Shown piece after piece: positions 5,440-12,083 of a DNA stretch of 12,083 nt. A model generated the notes under the pieces. It saw nothing but the letters and a program-made list of their open reading frames with translations. It ran no database searches and was not told the DNA's origin. Source of the stretch: an uncultured Lachnospiraceae bacterium (GTDB taxonomy: Bacteria; Bacillota_A; Clostridia; Lachnospirales; Lachnospiraceae). Every line of letters begins with the position of its first letter. Within the stretch, counting starts at the first letter, position 1. Location of the stretch: assembly GCA_902773195.1 (NCBI GenBank), contig CACYDL010000101.1, positions 1 through 12,083 on the forward strand. The letters are read 5' to 3'. The translations under genes and the position numbers were made by a program.

Positions 5440-7725
5440 TCAGCTTTCCTCCGCCACCGCGGCGCGCAGTCCGGCGATCAGGTCGTCGAGCTGCCCGGCG
5501 TCGATCCCGGAGAAGCTGGCGATGGACTTCAGAGGCATGGAGGCCAGCATGGCCTTCCCCATCTCGTCCGCGCCGGCGCCCAGTCCCCCCTCGTCGGATT
5601 GGGAATCGTTGCCGTTGAACATCCTGCCGATCTCATCCAGAAGGTCCTTCATCAGGGGCGCGGTCCGGCTGTCGGAAAGAAGCATGCCGATCGTCGTATC
5701 CCCGGCGATGCGGAAGGGCAGGACCTTGCGGGTGGTGAAGCGGATCTCTCCCTGTGCGGAGATGTTGTCCGACGCGTTTCCGACGAGAATCCCGTAGGTG
5801 CCCGAGGGCGCGTACCAGCCGCCCAGCCCTGTGTCGTAATAGGAGAGATCGCGGGCGTTCAGGTCAAAGGAGACCGTCTTTGTCTCGCCGGGCTCCAGCG
5901 CGGTCTTCGCAAACCCCCGCAGCTCCTTGACCGGGCGGTCCGGGGTGCCGTTCCGGTCCGAGACGTACAGCTGCACCACCTCTTTTCCCGCTCTGGAACC
6001 CGTGTTTTTCACGTCGACGCTGACACGGATACCCGTGTCGTCGTCCATCTCCGTCCGGTCCGCGCGCAGGTTCGAAATTTCAAACGTCGTATAGGACAGG
6101 CCGTGCCCGAAGGCCCAGCGCACAGGCATCTCCTTCTTGTCGTAGTAGCGGTATCCCACATAGACGCCCTCGCGGTAACGGACCTTTCTGCCGTCGCCCG
6201 GGAAGTTCAGATAGCTGGGATTGTCCTGCAGCCGGAGCGGGAATGTCTCCGCCAGATGCCCGGAAGGATTCGCCTCGCCGAAGAGCAGGGCGTCCTCCGC
6301 CTCGCCGACGCCCTGTCCGCCCAGGTACATCTCCAGAACGGCGGCGGCCCGGTCCGCCCAGGGCGTCTCCACGGGAGAGCCGTTGTGCAGGACGACGACG
6401 GTGTTGGGCTGCGCCTCCAGGACCGCCTCGATCAGGGCGTTCTGGCAGGCGGGAAGCTTCATGTCCTTCCGGTCGTAGCCCTCGGATTCGATGATTTCCG
6501 GAAGACCGGCAAAAATGACCGCCGCCTCCGCATGGCGCGCCGCTTCAACGGCCTCCTCCCGTGCCGCCGCGTCCGCTTCGTCCCTGTCGGCAGGGAAGCC
6601 TGTGACATAGCGGACATTCCGGCCTTTTTTCCTCGCCGTCTCCAGCGCGCTGGTCACCTTGAAGGCATTGATATGGGAGGAGCCTCCGCCCTGAAAGCGC
6701 GGCTTCTCCGCGAAGGCGCCGATGTAAACCACTTCGCTCTCCGGCTTCAGCGGAAGCAGGCCGTTGTTCTGCAGCAGCACGGCACACTCCTTCTCGGCCT
6801 CCGCGGCGACGCGGTGGTCGCGCTCCAGATCGAAAACCTTTCCGCTCTGACGATGATCCAGGTAATCATAGAATACGGTCAGGAGACGGCAGACCGCCGT
6901 GTCGACCTCCTCCTCGGACAGCGTCCCGTTTTTGACGGCTTCCACGATCCGGGCGTCATTGGCGGCGGTATCGCCGGGCATTTCCAGCTCCAGGCCGGCG
7001 CGGACGCCCTGCACCCGGTCGTCGACGGCGCCCCAGTCGGTCATGACGAAGCCCTCGAAGCCCCATTCCTTCCGCAGCACGTCGGTAAGAAGCCATTCGT
7101 TGTCCGAAGAATAGACGCCGTTGATCTTGTTGTAGGAGCACATCACGGTTTTGGGCTGTGATTTCTTCACGGCCGTCTCAAAGGGAGCCAGGTAGATCTC
7201 CCGGAGCGTCCTCTCGTCCACTTCGGCCGAGACGTTCATCCGGCTGCTCTCCTGGTTGTTGGCGGCAAAGTGCTTGACGGAGGTGCCGATATGACTGGAC
7301 TGCACGCCCCGGATGTAGGCGGCCGCCATCTCCCCGGCCAGGCAGGGGTCCTCGGAAAAGTACTCGAAATTCCTGCCGCACAGAGGGGAGCGCTTGATAT
7401 TCACCGCCGGCCCCAGGACAATGGACAGATCCTCTGCCTGGCACTCCTCGCCGATGACGTTCCCGATGTGCCGGACCAGCTCCGTGTCGAAGCTGGAGGC
7501 CGTGGCGCAGGCAGCGGGGAAGCATACCGCGCGGATCGAATCATTGATCCCCAGATGGTCGCCTTCCTGGTCCTGCTTCCGCAGTCCGTGAGGGCCGTCC
7601 GACATCATGAAGCGGGGGATGCCAAGCCGTTCCACGGCCTTCGTGTGCCAGAAATCTCCGCCGCCCAGAAGGCTTGCTTTTTCTTCGAGCGTCATTTCCC
7701 GAACCAGTTTTTTTACATCCGTCAT
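5440..7725 (-). CDS. Glycoside hydrolase family 3 beta-glucosidase, cytosolic
   Basis: 761 aa. It hydrolyses terminal beta-linked sugars (glucose, possibly xylose or others) from oligosaccharides or glycosides. Domains: GH3 TIM barrel (about 1-300) with SDGPHGLR (42-49), KHFAANNQE (151-159) and the catalytic nucleophile Asp230 in GFVMTDWGA; GH3 C domain (about 315-550) with GLPEIIESEGYDRKDMKLP, where Glu415 is the candidate acid/base; a fibronectin III-like domain (about 565-660, VDVKNTGSRAGKEVVQLYVSD); and an extra C-terminal tail (670-761) with MPLKSIASFSG, which I have seen in clostridial GH3 enzymes. No signal peptide or PA14 insert is visible, so it probably acts on imported substrates. 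ATG at 7725 follows AAGGAG by about 9 nt. It is a single-gene unit with its own promoter. Exact sugar specificity cannot be read. Confidence 0.95.
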   Translation of the reverse strand: MTDVKKLVREMTLEEKASLLGGGDFWHTKAVERLGIPRFMMSDGPHGLRKQDQEGDHLGINDSIRAVCFPAACATASSFDTELVRHIGNVIGEECQAEDLSIVLGPAVNIKRSPLCGRNFEYFSEDPCLAGEMAAAYIRGVQSSHIGTSVKHFAANNQESSRMNVSAEVDERTLREIYLAPFETAVKKSQPKTVMCSYNKINGVYSSDNEWLLTDVLRKEWGFEGFVMTDWGAVDDRVQGVRAGLELEMPGDTAANDARIVEAVKNGTLSEEEVDTAVCRLLTVFYDYLDHRQSGKVFDLERDHRVAAEAEKECAVLLQNNGLLPLKPESEVVYIGAFAEKPRFQGGGSSHINAFKVTSALETARKKGRNVRYVTGFPADRDEADAAAREEAVEAARHAEAAVIFAGLPEIIESEGYDRKDMKLPACQNALIEAVLEAQPNTVVVLHNGSPVETPWADRAAAVLEMYLGGQGVGEAEDALLFGEANPSGHLAETFPLRLQDNPSYLNFPGDGRKVRYREGVYVGYRYYDKKEMPVRWAFGHGLSYTTFEISNLRADRTEMDDDTGIRVSVDVKNTGSRAGKEVVQLYVSDRNGTPDRPVKELRGFAKTALEPGETKTVSFDLNARDLSYYDTGLGGWYAPSGTYGILVGNASDNISAQGEIRFTTRKVLPFRIAGDTTIGMLLSDSRTAPLMKDLLDEIGRMFNGNDSQSDEGGLGAGADEMGKAMLASMPLKSIASFSGIDAGQLDDLIAGLRAAVAEES

Positions 7726-7841
7726 TGTTCAGATCTCCTTTTTTATTCCCGCACGGGCCGCGACTTATCAGGAACAGAAAACCGGCTGCGTCTCCTCCGG
7801 ACAGGTGCTCCGGACGCGTCCGGTATGCCGCGTCCGCTATA

Positions 7842-7864
7842 CCGCGTCTTCCGAAAAGACGCGG
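7842..7864. repeat. Inverted repeat in the GH3 leader
   Basis: CCGCGTCTT and AAGACGCGG form a perfect 9-bp stem with a 5-nt loop. It lies inside the predicted 155-nt leader of the GH3 transcript, about 20 nt after the start site. A second, overlapping pair CGGTAT (7821-7826) and ATACCG (7839-7844) is present. No T-run follows on either strand, so it is not a terminator; it could be an operator or a leader hairpin. Confidence 0.4.
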
Positions 7865-7886
7865 CGTCTGCCCGGTATCTGTCCCT

Positions 7887-7916
7887 ATTATCGCACAGCC
7901 GCCGATTTACTGTCAA
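7887..7916 (-). promoter_or_regulatory. Promoter of the GH3 beta-glucosidase gene
   Basis: On the minus strand a perfect TTGACA (7916-7911), an 18-nt spacer and GATAAT (7892-7887). The predicted start near 7880 leaves a leader of about 155 nt before the ATG at 7725. Confidence 0.7.
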
Positions 7917-7980
7917 CGAAGCCGGACGGCGCCGGATGAGGCACGCGCGCGGTCCGGGCGGGAAATTTGTGCGTTTGCGC

Positions 7981-8010
7981 TTGACACGGAGGCCGGCTAT
8001 CCCTCATCAT
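7981..8010 (+). promoter_or_regulatory. Candidate promoter of hydF
   Basis: TTGACA (7981-7986) matches the -35 consensus exactly; 18 nt later CATCAT (8005-8010) is a weaker -10 with 4 of 6 matches. The start would fall near 8017, about 90 nt before the hydF ATG. It is back-to-back with the GH3 promoter, about 65 bp apart. Confidence 0.5.
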
Positions 8011-8107
8011 GTCAGCATGGCTGAACCGGTCCCGCGGCGTCCGCACGGATTTGATTTCTGCGGCAGCGTCCCTCCGGGCAAACCGGTTCTTTCTGAGGAG
8101 GATTGCT

Positions 8108-9424
8108 ATGGGCATGAACGACACGCCGTCGTCCGAGCGGCTTCACATCGGATTTTTCGGACTCAGAAACGCGGGAAAATCCAGTCTCGTCAATGCGGTG
8201 ACCGGGCAGGAGGTCTCCGTCGTGTCGGAGGTGCGGGGCACCACGACGGACCCCGTGCAGAAGACGATGGAGCTTCTGCCGCTGGGGCCCGTGGTCATCA
8301 TCGACACCCCGGGCTTCGACGATTCGGGAAGCCTCGGCGAGCTGCGCGTCCGCCGGACGAAGCAGATCCTCAACCGGACCGACGTCGCGGTCCTGGTCAC
8401 CGACGGGAGCCGTCCTCTGGACGGGGCGGAGCGGGATCTGATCCGTCTCTTCGAGGAGAAGAAGATTCCCTATATCGTCGCGCGGAACAAGGCGGATCTG
8501 CCGGAGGTCCGGGCGAAGGCCTGCCTCACGGCCAGCGGGGAAGAGGTGCGCGGCGCGGAGGCGGCCGGCAGCGGAGAGGCCGCCGGACAGAAAAATGAAG
8601 GCGGACGGGGCGTCGATCCTTACGGGGAGCGCTCCGTGTGGGTCAGCGCCCTCGAGAAGACCGGCATCGAAGAGCTGAAAAACGCCCTGGGGCGTCTTGT
8701 CCCCGACGAGGGACGGTCCGCGCGCCTGGTGCCGGATTTCGTTCAGGCCGGCGATATCGCCCTGCTGGTGGTTCCCATCGACAAGGCCGCGCCGAAGGGG
8801 CGGCTCATCCTGCCCCAGCAGCAGGTGATCCGGGATCTTCTGGACCGGGGAGCCCTGGCCGTCGTCACCCGGGAGACAGAGCTGGAAGCCGCCTTTGCGG
8901 GGCTTGCGCGGAAGCCGTCGATCGTCATCACCGACAGCCAGGTGTTCGACCGGGCCGCGGCCGCGACGCCCGGCGACGTCCCTCTCACGTCCTTCTCCAT
9001 CCTGATGGCGAACTACAAGGGCTTCCTGGCATCGGCCGTCAGAGGCGCGGCGGCCATCGACGGCCTCAAGGACGGCGACCGCGTCCTCATCTCGGAGGGC
9101 TGCACCCATCACCGCCAGTGCGAGGACATCGGAACCGTCAAGATCCCGAAGCTGCTGAAGAAGCGCACCGGCGCCGATCTTCGGTTCGAGACCAGCAGCG
9201 GGGGCTCCTTCCCGGACGATCTTTCCGGCTACGCCCTCGTCATCCACTGCGGCGCCTGCATGCTGAACCAGCGCGAGGTTCTCTACCGGATGAAGTGCGC
9301 CGCCGACCAGAACGTGCCCTTCACCAATTACGGGACCGCCATCGCGTCGATGCACGGCATTTTGCGGAGGGGACTCAGCGTGTTCCCGGAGCTGGCCGCC
9401 CTGGCGGGCCGGGATCCCGGCTGA
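8108..9424 (+). CDS. hydF: [FeFe]-hydrogenase H-cluster maturation GTPase HydF
   Basis: 438 aa. HydF is the GTPase/scaffold that receives the [2Fe] subcluster built with HydE and HydG and delivers it to apo-[FeFe]-hydrogenase. The G domain is clear: P-loop GLRNAGKS (18-25), Thr45-47 after EVRG, DTPGF (66-70), NKAD (127-130) and SAL (180-182). The C-terminal cluster-binding domain has EGCTHH (Cys332, His334) and IHCGACM (His380, Cys381, Cys384), the HydF [4Fe-4S] signature, plus FTNYGTAI near the end. AGGAGG at 8096-8101 precedes the ATG at 8108 by 6 nt; a second ATG two codons later is also possible. An Ala/Gly/Glu-rich insert (about 142-172) lies between the G4 and G5 motifs and makes it longer than the Thermotoga protein. 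hydE, hydG and a hydrogenase are not in the window. Expressed alone, convergent with tex. Confidence 0.97.
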   Translation: MGMNDTPSSERLHIGFFGLRNAGKSSLVNAVTGQEVSVVSEVRGTTTDPVQKTMELLPLGPVVIIDTPGFDDSGSLGELRVRRTKQILNRTDVAVLVTDGSRPLDGAERDLIRLFEEKKIPYIVARNKADLPEVRAKACLTASGEEVRGAEAAGSGEAAGQKNEGGRGVDPYGERSVWVSALEKTGIEELKNALGRLVPDEGRSARLVPDFVQAGDIALLVVPIDKAAPKGRLILPQQQVIRDLLDRGALAVVTRETELEAAFAGLARKPSIVITDSQVFDRAAAATPGDVPLTSFSILMANYKGFLASAVRGAAAIDGLKDGDRVLISEGCTHHRQCEDIGTVKIPKLLKKRTGADLRFETSSGGSFPDDLSGYALVIHCGACMLNQREVLYRMKCAADQNVPFTNYGTAIASMHGILRRGLSVFPELAALAGRDPG

Positions 9425-9555
9425 CGCTCCTGCAGGGACGGGAATACGAGGGAACGGAATTCCGGCTGACGCTCCTGCAGAGCCGGAAGCACGCGGGGCC
9501 GGAATGCCGACTGACGCTCCTGCAGGGACGGGAGTACGCGGGACCGGAATCACGC
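9421..9555 (+). repeat. Three tandem 45-bp repeats after hydF
   Basis: Three direct copies with an exact 45-bp period begin at 9421, 9466 and 9511, each opening with CTGACGCTCCTGCAG. Copies 1 and 3 are most alike; copy 2 differs mostly in its middle. The first copy overlaps the hydF stop codon, and the end of hydF (GGCCGGGATCCCGG) loosely resembles the repeat's tail, so a fourth degenerate unit may lie inside the gene. The array sits in the hydF 3' untranslated region before the terminator. Confidence 0.9.
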
Positions 9556-9590
9556 ATCACCGGGCATCCGCGGGCGCAGGAATAACACGA

Positions 9591-9629
9591 AGTGCGGGGA
9601 GATCATCCGTCTCCCCGCACTCTTTCTGT
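9591..9629. terminator. Shared terminator hairpin between hydF and tex
   Basis: A perfect 12-bp stem AGTGCGGGGAGA / TCTCCCCGCACT (9591-9602 and 9610-9621) with a 7-nt loop. On the plus strand it is followed by CTTTCTGT, on the minus strand by TCGTGTTATT; both tails are moderately T-rich. It lies between convergent genes, so it probably serves both, more clearly hydF. Confidence 0.75.
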
Positions 9630-9697
9630 CCCCGTCTCTCCGGCAGACTCTTATTCTATGACTGGCGGCGCCTGTCCTTCCGTCCCGCGCGCAGCCT

Positions 9698-11839
9698 TTA
9701 CAGAATCATCGAAAGGCCGATTCTCTTCTTTTTGAGATCGACGCTGATCACCTTGACCTCCACCACGTCGCCGACGCTGACGACCTCCAGCGGATGCTTC
9801 ACGAACTTCTTCTTCGTGAGCTTCGAGATGTGCACCAGTCCGTCCTCGTGGACGCCGATGTCGACGAAGGCTCCGAAGTCGACGATGTTTCTCACGGTTC
9901 CCTTCAGAACCATTCCCTCCTTCAGATCCTTCATGTCGAGCACGTCGCTGCGCAGCACGGGCCCCGGCATATCCTCGCGGGGATCCCGGCCCGGCCTCTG
10001 CAGCTCGGCGACGATGTCCCTCAGCGTGGGCTCGCCGATTCCCAGCTCCTCCGCGGCGGCGCCGTAGTCCCGGATCACGACCGAGACGGGTCCGTCCGAA
10101 AGCTTCTCCGGCGTGAGATTCATTTTCTTCAGCAGCTTCTCCGCGGCCCCGTAGCTCTCGGGATGAACGGCGGTCGCGTCGAGAGGGTTGCTGCCCCCGC
10201 GGATTCTGAGGAATCCGGCGCACTGCTCAAAAGCCTTGGGTCCCAGCTTGGAGACCTTGAGAAGCTCTCTCCGGTCGGCGAACCGGCCGTTGGTCTCCCG
10301 GTAGGACACGATATTCTTCGCGATGGTTTTGCTCACGCCCGACACATAGGTGAGGAGGGACGCGGAAGCGGTGTTGAGATCCACGCCGACGGAGTTGACG
10401 CAGTCCTCCACCGTCCCCGTGAGGGCCTCGCCGAGCTTCTTCTGGTTCATGTCGTGCTGGTACTGGCCCACCCCGATGGCCTTGGGATCGATCTTGACCA
10501 GCTCCGCCAGAGGATCCTGCACCCTTCGGGCGATGGAGGCGGCGCTTCGCTGCCCCACGTCAAATTCCGGGAATTCCTCGGTGGCGAGCTCGCTGGCGGA
10601 GTAGACGGAGGCGCCCGCCTCGCTGGTGATGACGTAGTGCACGTCCTCCGGGATCTCCTTCAGCAGCTCGGTGATGATCTGCTCCGACTCCCGGGAGGCG
10701 GTCCCGTTGCCCAGGGAAATCAGCGTGACGTGGTACCGGCTGATCATCTGCTTCAGCTTGTCCTTCGCCGCGCGGATCTTCGCGTCGCTGGTGGGCGCCG
10801 TCGGATAGATGACGGCGGTGTCGAGGACCTTGCCGGTGGGGTCGACCACCGCCAGCTTGCAGCCGGTGCGGAAAGCGGGGTCCCAGCCCAGGACGGTCTG
10901 ATCGGCGATGGGCGGCTGCATGAGCAGCTGGCGGAGATACTTTCCGAATACGGAGATGGCGCCGTCCTCCGCCTTCTCGGTGAGCTCGTTCCGGATGTCC
11001 GTCTCGATGGAGGGCGCGATCAGACGCCGGTAGGCGTCCCTGACGGCTTCCCTGAGTACGCCGGCCGTGAAGGGATTGCTGTTCCGGATGGTGCGGCGCT
11101 CCAGATAGCGCAGGATGTCCTCCTCCGGCGCCTCGATCCGGACGTTGAGGATCTTCTCCTTCTCACCGCGGTTGAGGGCAAGCACCCGGTAGCCGGTCAT
11201 CTTTTCCACCGGGCTCGAGAATTCATAGTAGTTCTCATAGACGGACTCCGCCTTGGGATCCCTGGCGGAGGAGGTGAGAAGGCCGTAGGCAAAGGTCCTC
11301 TTCCGGATCCACTCCCGGTATCCGGGGTCGTCCGATATCTGCTCCGCGATGATATCGCAGGCGCCGGCGACGGCCTTCTCCGGGGAATCCACGCCAAGGT
11401 CCGGGTTGACATAAGATTTCGCTTCCTCGAGCACGTCCCGGTCGAGCTGCTGGGCGAGGATGGCGGCCGCCAGAGGCTCCAGGCCCTGCTCCTTGGCGAT
11501 GGTCGCCCGGGTCCTTCTCTTCGGCTTGTAGGGGCGGTACAGGTCCTCCAGGGAGACGAGGGTGACGCAGGCCTCGATCTGCTGCTTCAGCTCGTCGGTC
11601 AGCTTTCCCTGTTCGGAGATGACGGAGAGGACGTGCTCCTTCTTCTCCTCGAGATTTCTGAGATAGGTGAGCCGCTCGAAGAGACGTCTCAGCTGCTCAT
11701 CGTTGAGAGAGCCCGTCTTCTCCTTTCTGTAGCGGGCGATGAAGGGAATCGTGCATCCCTCGTCGATCAGCTTCACGGCCGCTTCCACCTGCCAGGGCGC
11801 CGCCTGAAGCTCCTCCGCGATCGTTTTGACGATATCCAT
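9698..11839 (-). CDS. tex: Tex-family S1 RNA-binding transcription accessory protein
   Basis: 713 aa, the usual size for Gram-positive Tex/YdcI. Tex binds nucleic acids in the cytoplasm and is linked to transcription elongation or RNA turnover; its exact role is unsettled. Order of domains: helical N-terminal region with the signature TIPFIARYRKEKTGSLND (30-47) and LYRPYKPKRRTRATIAKEQGL (100-120); YqgF/RNase H-like domain from about 315 (VLGWDPAFRTGCKLAVVD); the conserved IGVGQYQHDM segment; helix-hairpin-helix repeats (VGVDLNTASASLL, LGPKAFEQCAGFLRI); and a C-terminal S1 domain (about 639-711, VDFGAFVDIGVHEDGLVHIS). The protein stops right after the S1 fold. I prefer the ATG at 11839: GGGAGG lies about 10 nt upstream of it, but only 1-2 nt from the in-frame ATG at 11848. 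An even earlier ATG (11929) falls in the rRNA terminator and is rejected. No clear promoter is visible. Confidence 0.96.
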   Translation of the reverse strand: MDIVKTIAEELQAAPWQVEAAVKLIDEGCTIPFIARYRKEKTGSLNDEQLRRLFERLTYLRNLEEKKEHVLSVISEQGKLTDELKQQIEACVTLVSLEDLYRPYKPKRRTRATIAKEQGLEPLAAAILAQQLDRDVLEEAKSYVNPDLGVDSPEKAVAGACDIIAEQISDDPGYREWIRKRTFAYGLLTSSARDPKAESVYENYYEFSSPVEKMTGYRVLALNRGEKEKILNVRIEAPEEDILRYLERRTIRNSNPFTAGVLREAVRDAYRRLIAPSIETDIRNELTEKAEDGAISVFGKYLRQLLMQPPIADQTVLGWDPAFRTGCKLAVVDPTGKVLDTAVIYPTAPTSDAKIRAAKDKLKQMISRYHVTLISLGNGTASRESEQIITELLKEIPEDVHYVITSEAGASVYSASELATEEFPEFDVGQRSAASIARRVQDPLAELVKIDPKAIGVGQYQHDMNQKKLGEALTGTVEDCVNSVGVDLNTASASLLTYVSGVSKTIAKNIVSYRETNGRFADRRELLKVSKLGPKAFEQCAGFLRIRGGSNPLDATAVHPESYGAAEKLLKKMNLTPEKLSDGPVSVVIRDYGAAAEELGIGEPTLRDIVAELQRPGRDPREDMPGPVLRSDVLDMKDLKEGMVLKGTVRNIVDFGAFVDIGVHEDGLVHISKLTKKKFVKHPLEVVSVGDVVEVKVISVDLKKKRIGLSMIL

Positions 11840-11882
11840 AAATGCCATACCTCCCGGAACCGGGACAGGGAGCTGTCCGCGG

Positions 11883-11895
11883 TTCTTAATAAGAA
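11883..11895. promoter_or_regulatory. AT-rich palindrome upstream of tex
   Basis: TTCTTA-A-TAAGAA is a perfect 6-bp inverted repeat around one base, 44 bp upstream of the preferred tex start and just after the rRNA terminator. The only -10-like sequence for tex (TATTAA on the minus strand) lies within it. Possible operator; unproven. Confidence 0.3.
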
Positions 11896-11913
11896 TTCGA
11901 CGTAAAGAAATAC

Positions 11914-11944
11914 ATAAAAAAACTGCCACATATTCATGTGGCAG
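11914..11944 (-). terminator. Intrinsic terminator of the rRNA operon
   Basis: On the minus strand CTGCCACAT / ATGTGGCAG forms a perfect 9-bp stem with a 4-nt loop (11944-11923), followed by TTTTTTTAT. It lies about 53 bp after the 23S rRNA 3' end and before tex. Confidence 0.93.
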
Positions 11945-11996
11945 TCAAGGGACATACCCTCAAAACCGCATATACAAAGATCGGCAATAACCTCTC

Positions 11997-12083
11997 GGTC
12001 AAGCCCTCGTCCGATTAGTAACAGTCAGCTCCATGCATTACTGCACTTCCACCTCTGCCCTATCAACCTCATCGTCTCTAAGG
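11997..12083 (-). rRNA. rrl: 23S ribosomal RNA, 3' end (partial)
   Basis: On the minus strand the sequence carries the conserved 23S 3' end: GTTGATAGGGCAGAGGTGGA, then GGAGCTGACTGTTACTAATC, then GACGAGGGCTTGACC. The gene continues off the right edge; the 3' boundary is set at the end of GGGCTTGACC and may be off by a few bases. About 50 bp of AT-rich spacer (GCGGTTTTGAGGGTATG) follows, then the terminator; no 5S rRNA or tRNA fits in between. Confidence 0.95.

Noticed and set aside
8012..9553. 513-codon minus-strand open frame opposite hydF, with 15-residue repeats at its start
   Set aside because: It mirrors hydF and the 45-bp repeats; there is no ribosome binding site and the composition is shadow-like.
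9421..9555. CRISPR array
   Set aside because: The units are contiguous 45-bp direct repeats without unique spacers and no cas genes are present.
8638..9585. Plus-strand frame running through hydF in another frame and into the 45-bp repeats
   Set aside because: It overlaps a convincing HydF along its length and has no start site of its own; only the repeat portion is interesting.
9794..11905. 703-codon plus-strand open frame opposite tex
   Set aside because: Tex on the minus strand has the full set of family motifs; the antisense frame looks like a GC-rich shadow.
11945..11996. A tRNA or 5S gene between the 23S rRNA and the terminator
   Set aside because: The interval is about 52 bp and shows no cloverleaf or 5S consensus.

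Overview
The window looks like a piece of a high-GC Firmicutes (Clostridia, possibly Lachnospiraceae-like) chromosome. The reasons are a clostridial-type 23S rRNA 3' end, strong AGGAGG-type ribosome binding sites, an anaerobe-specific HydF maturase, a clostridial-style GH3 beta-glucosidase and a set of nitrogenase-superfamily genes. The genus assignment is inference; no marker in the window fixes it.

Layout from left to right. Positions 1-5083 (all minus strand, so transcription runs leftward and out of the window) hold a compact nitrogenase-like operon. In transcription order it encodes a small TM1266-family ferredoxin-fold protein, a NifH-like ATPase (H2), two component-1 proteins (D2 and D1), a second NifH-like ATPase (H1) and a third component-1 protein (D3, cut by the left edge). 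No NifB, NifE/N or other cofactor genes are visible, so this is a divergent nitrogenase-like reductase rather than a recognisable N2-fixing system. Both H proteins keep the P-loop and the two cluster cysteines. D2 and D1 keep complementary halves of the classic six-cysteine P-cluster set. The substrate cannot be read from the sequence.

Positions about 5170-5411 hold a free-standing structured RNA on the minus strand. It has its own extended -10 promoter, several hairpins and a UUCG-capped intrinsic terminator. My best guess is a raiA-motif RNA, from memory and unconfirmed. Positions 5440-7725 (minus) encode a cytosolic GH3 beta-glucosidase. A 382-bp divergent intergenic region with one near-consensus promoter in each direction separates it from hydF (plus, 8108-9424), the [FeFe]-hydrogenase maturation GTPase/scaffold.

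After hydF come three 45-bp tandem repeats and a shared terminator hairpin facing the convergent tex gene (minus, 9698-11839). At the right edge is the 3' end of a 23S rRNA gene (minus), followed by a strong intrinsic terminator with no room for a 5S gene.

Functionally, the operon probably encodes one or two ATP-dependent two-component reductases: H proteins feeding electrons to D-type proteins. The TM1266-type protein at the head of the operon, a family usually tied to [FeFe]-hydrogenase maturation, and the nearby hydF make a loose theme of anaerobic Fe-S redox chemistry. GH3, tex and the rRNA are ordinary chromosomal neighbours.
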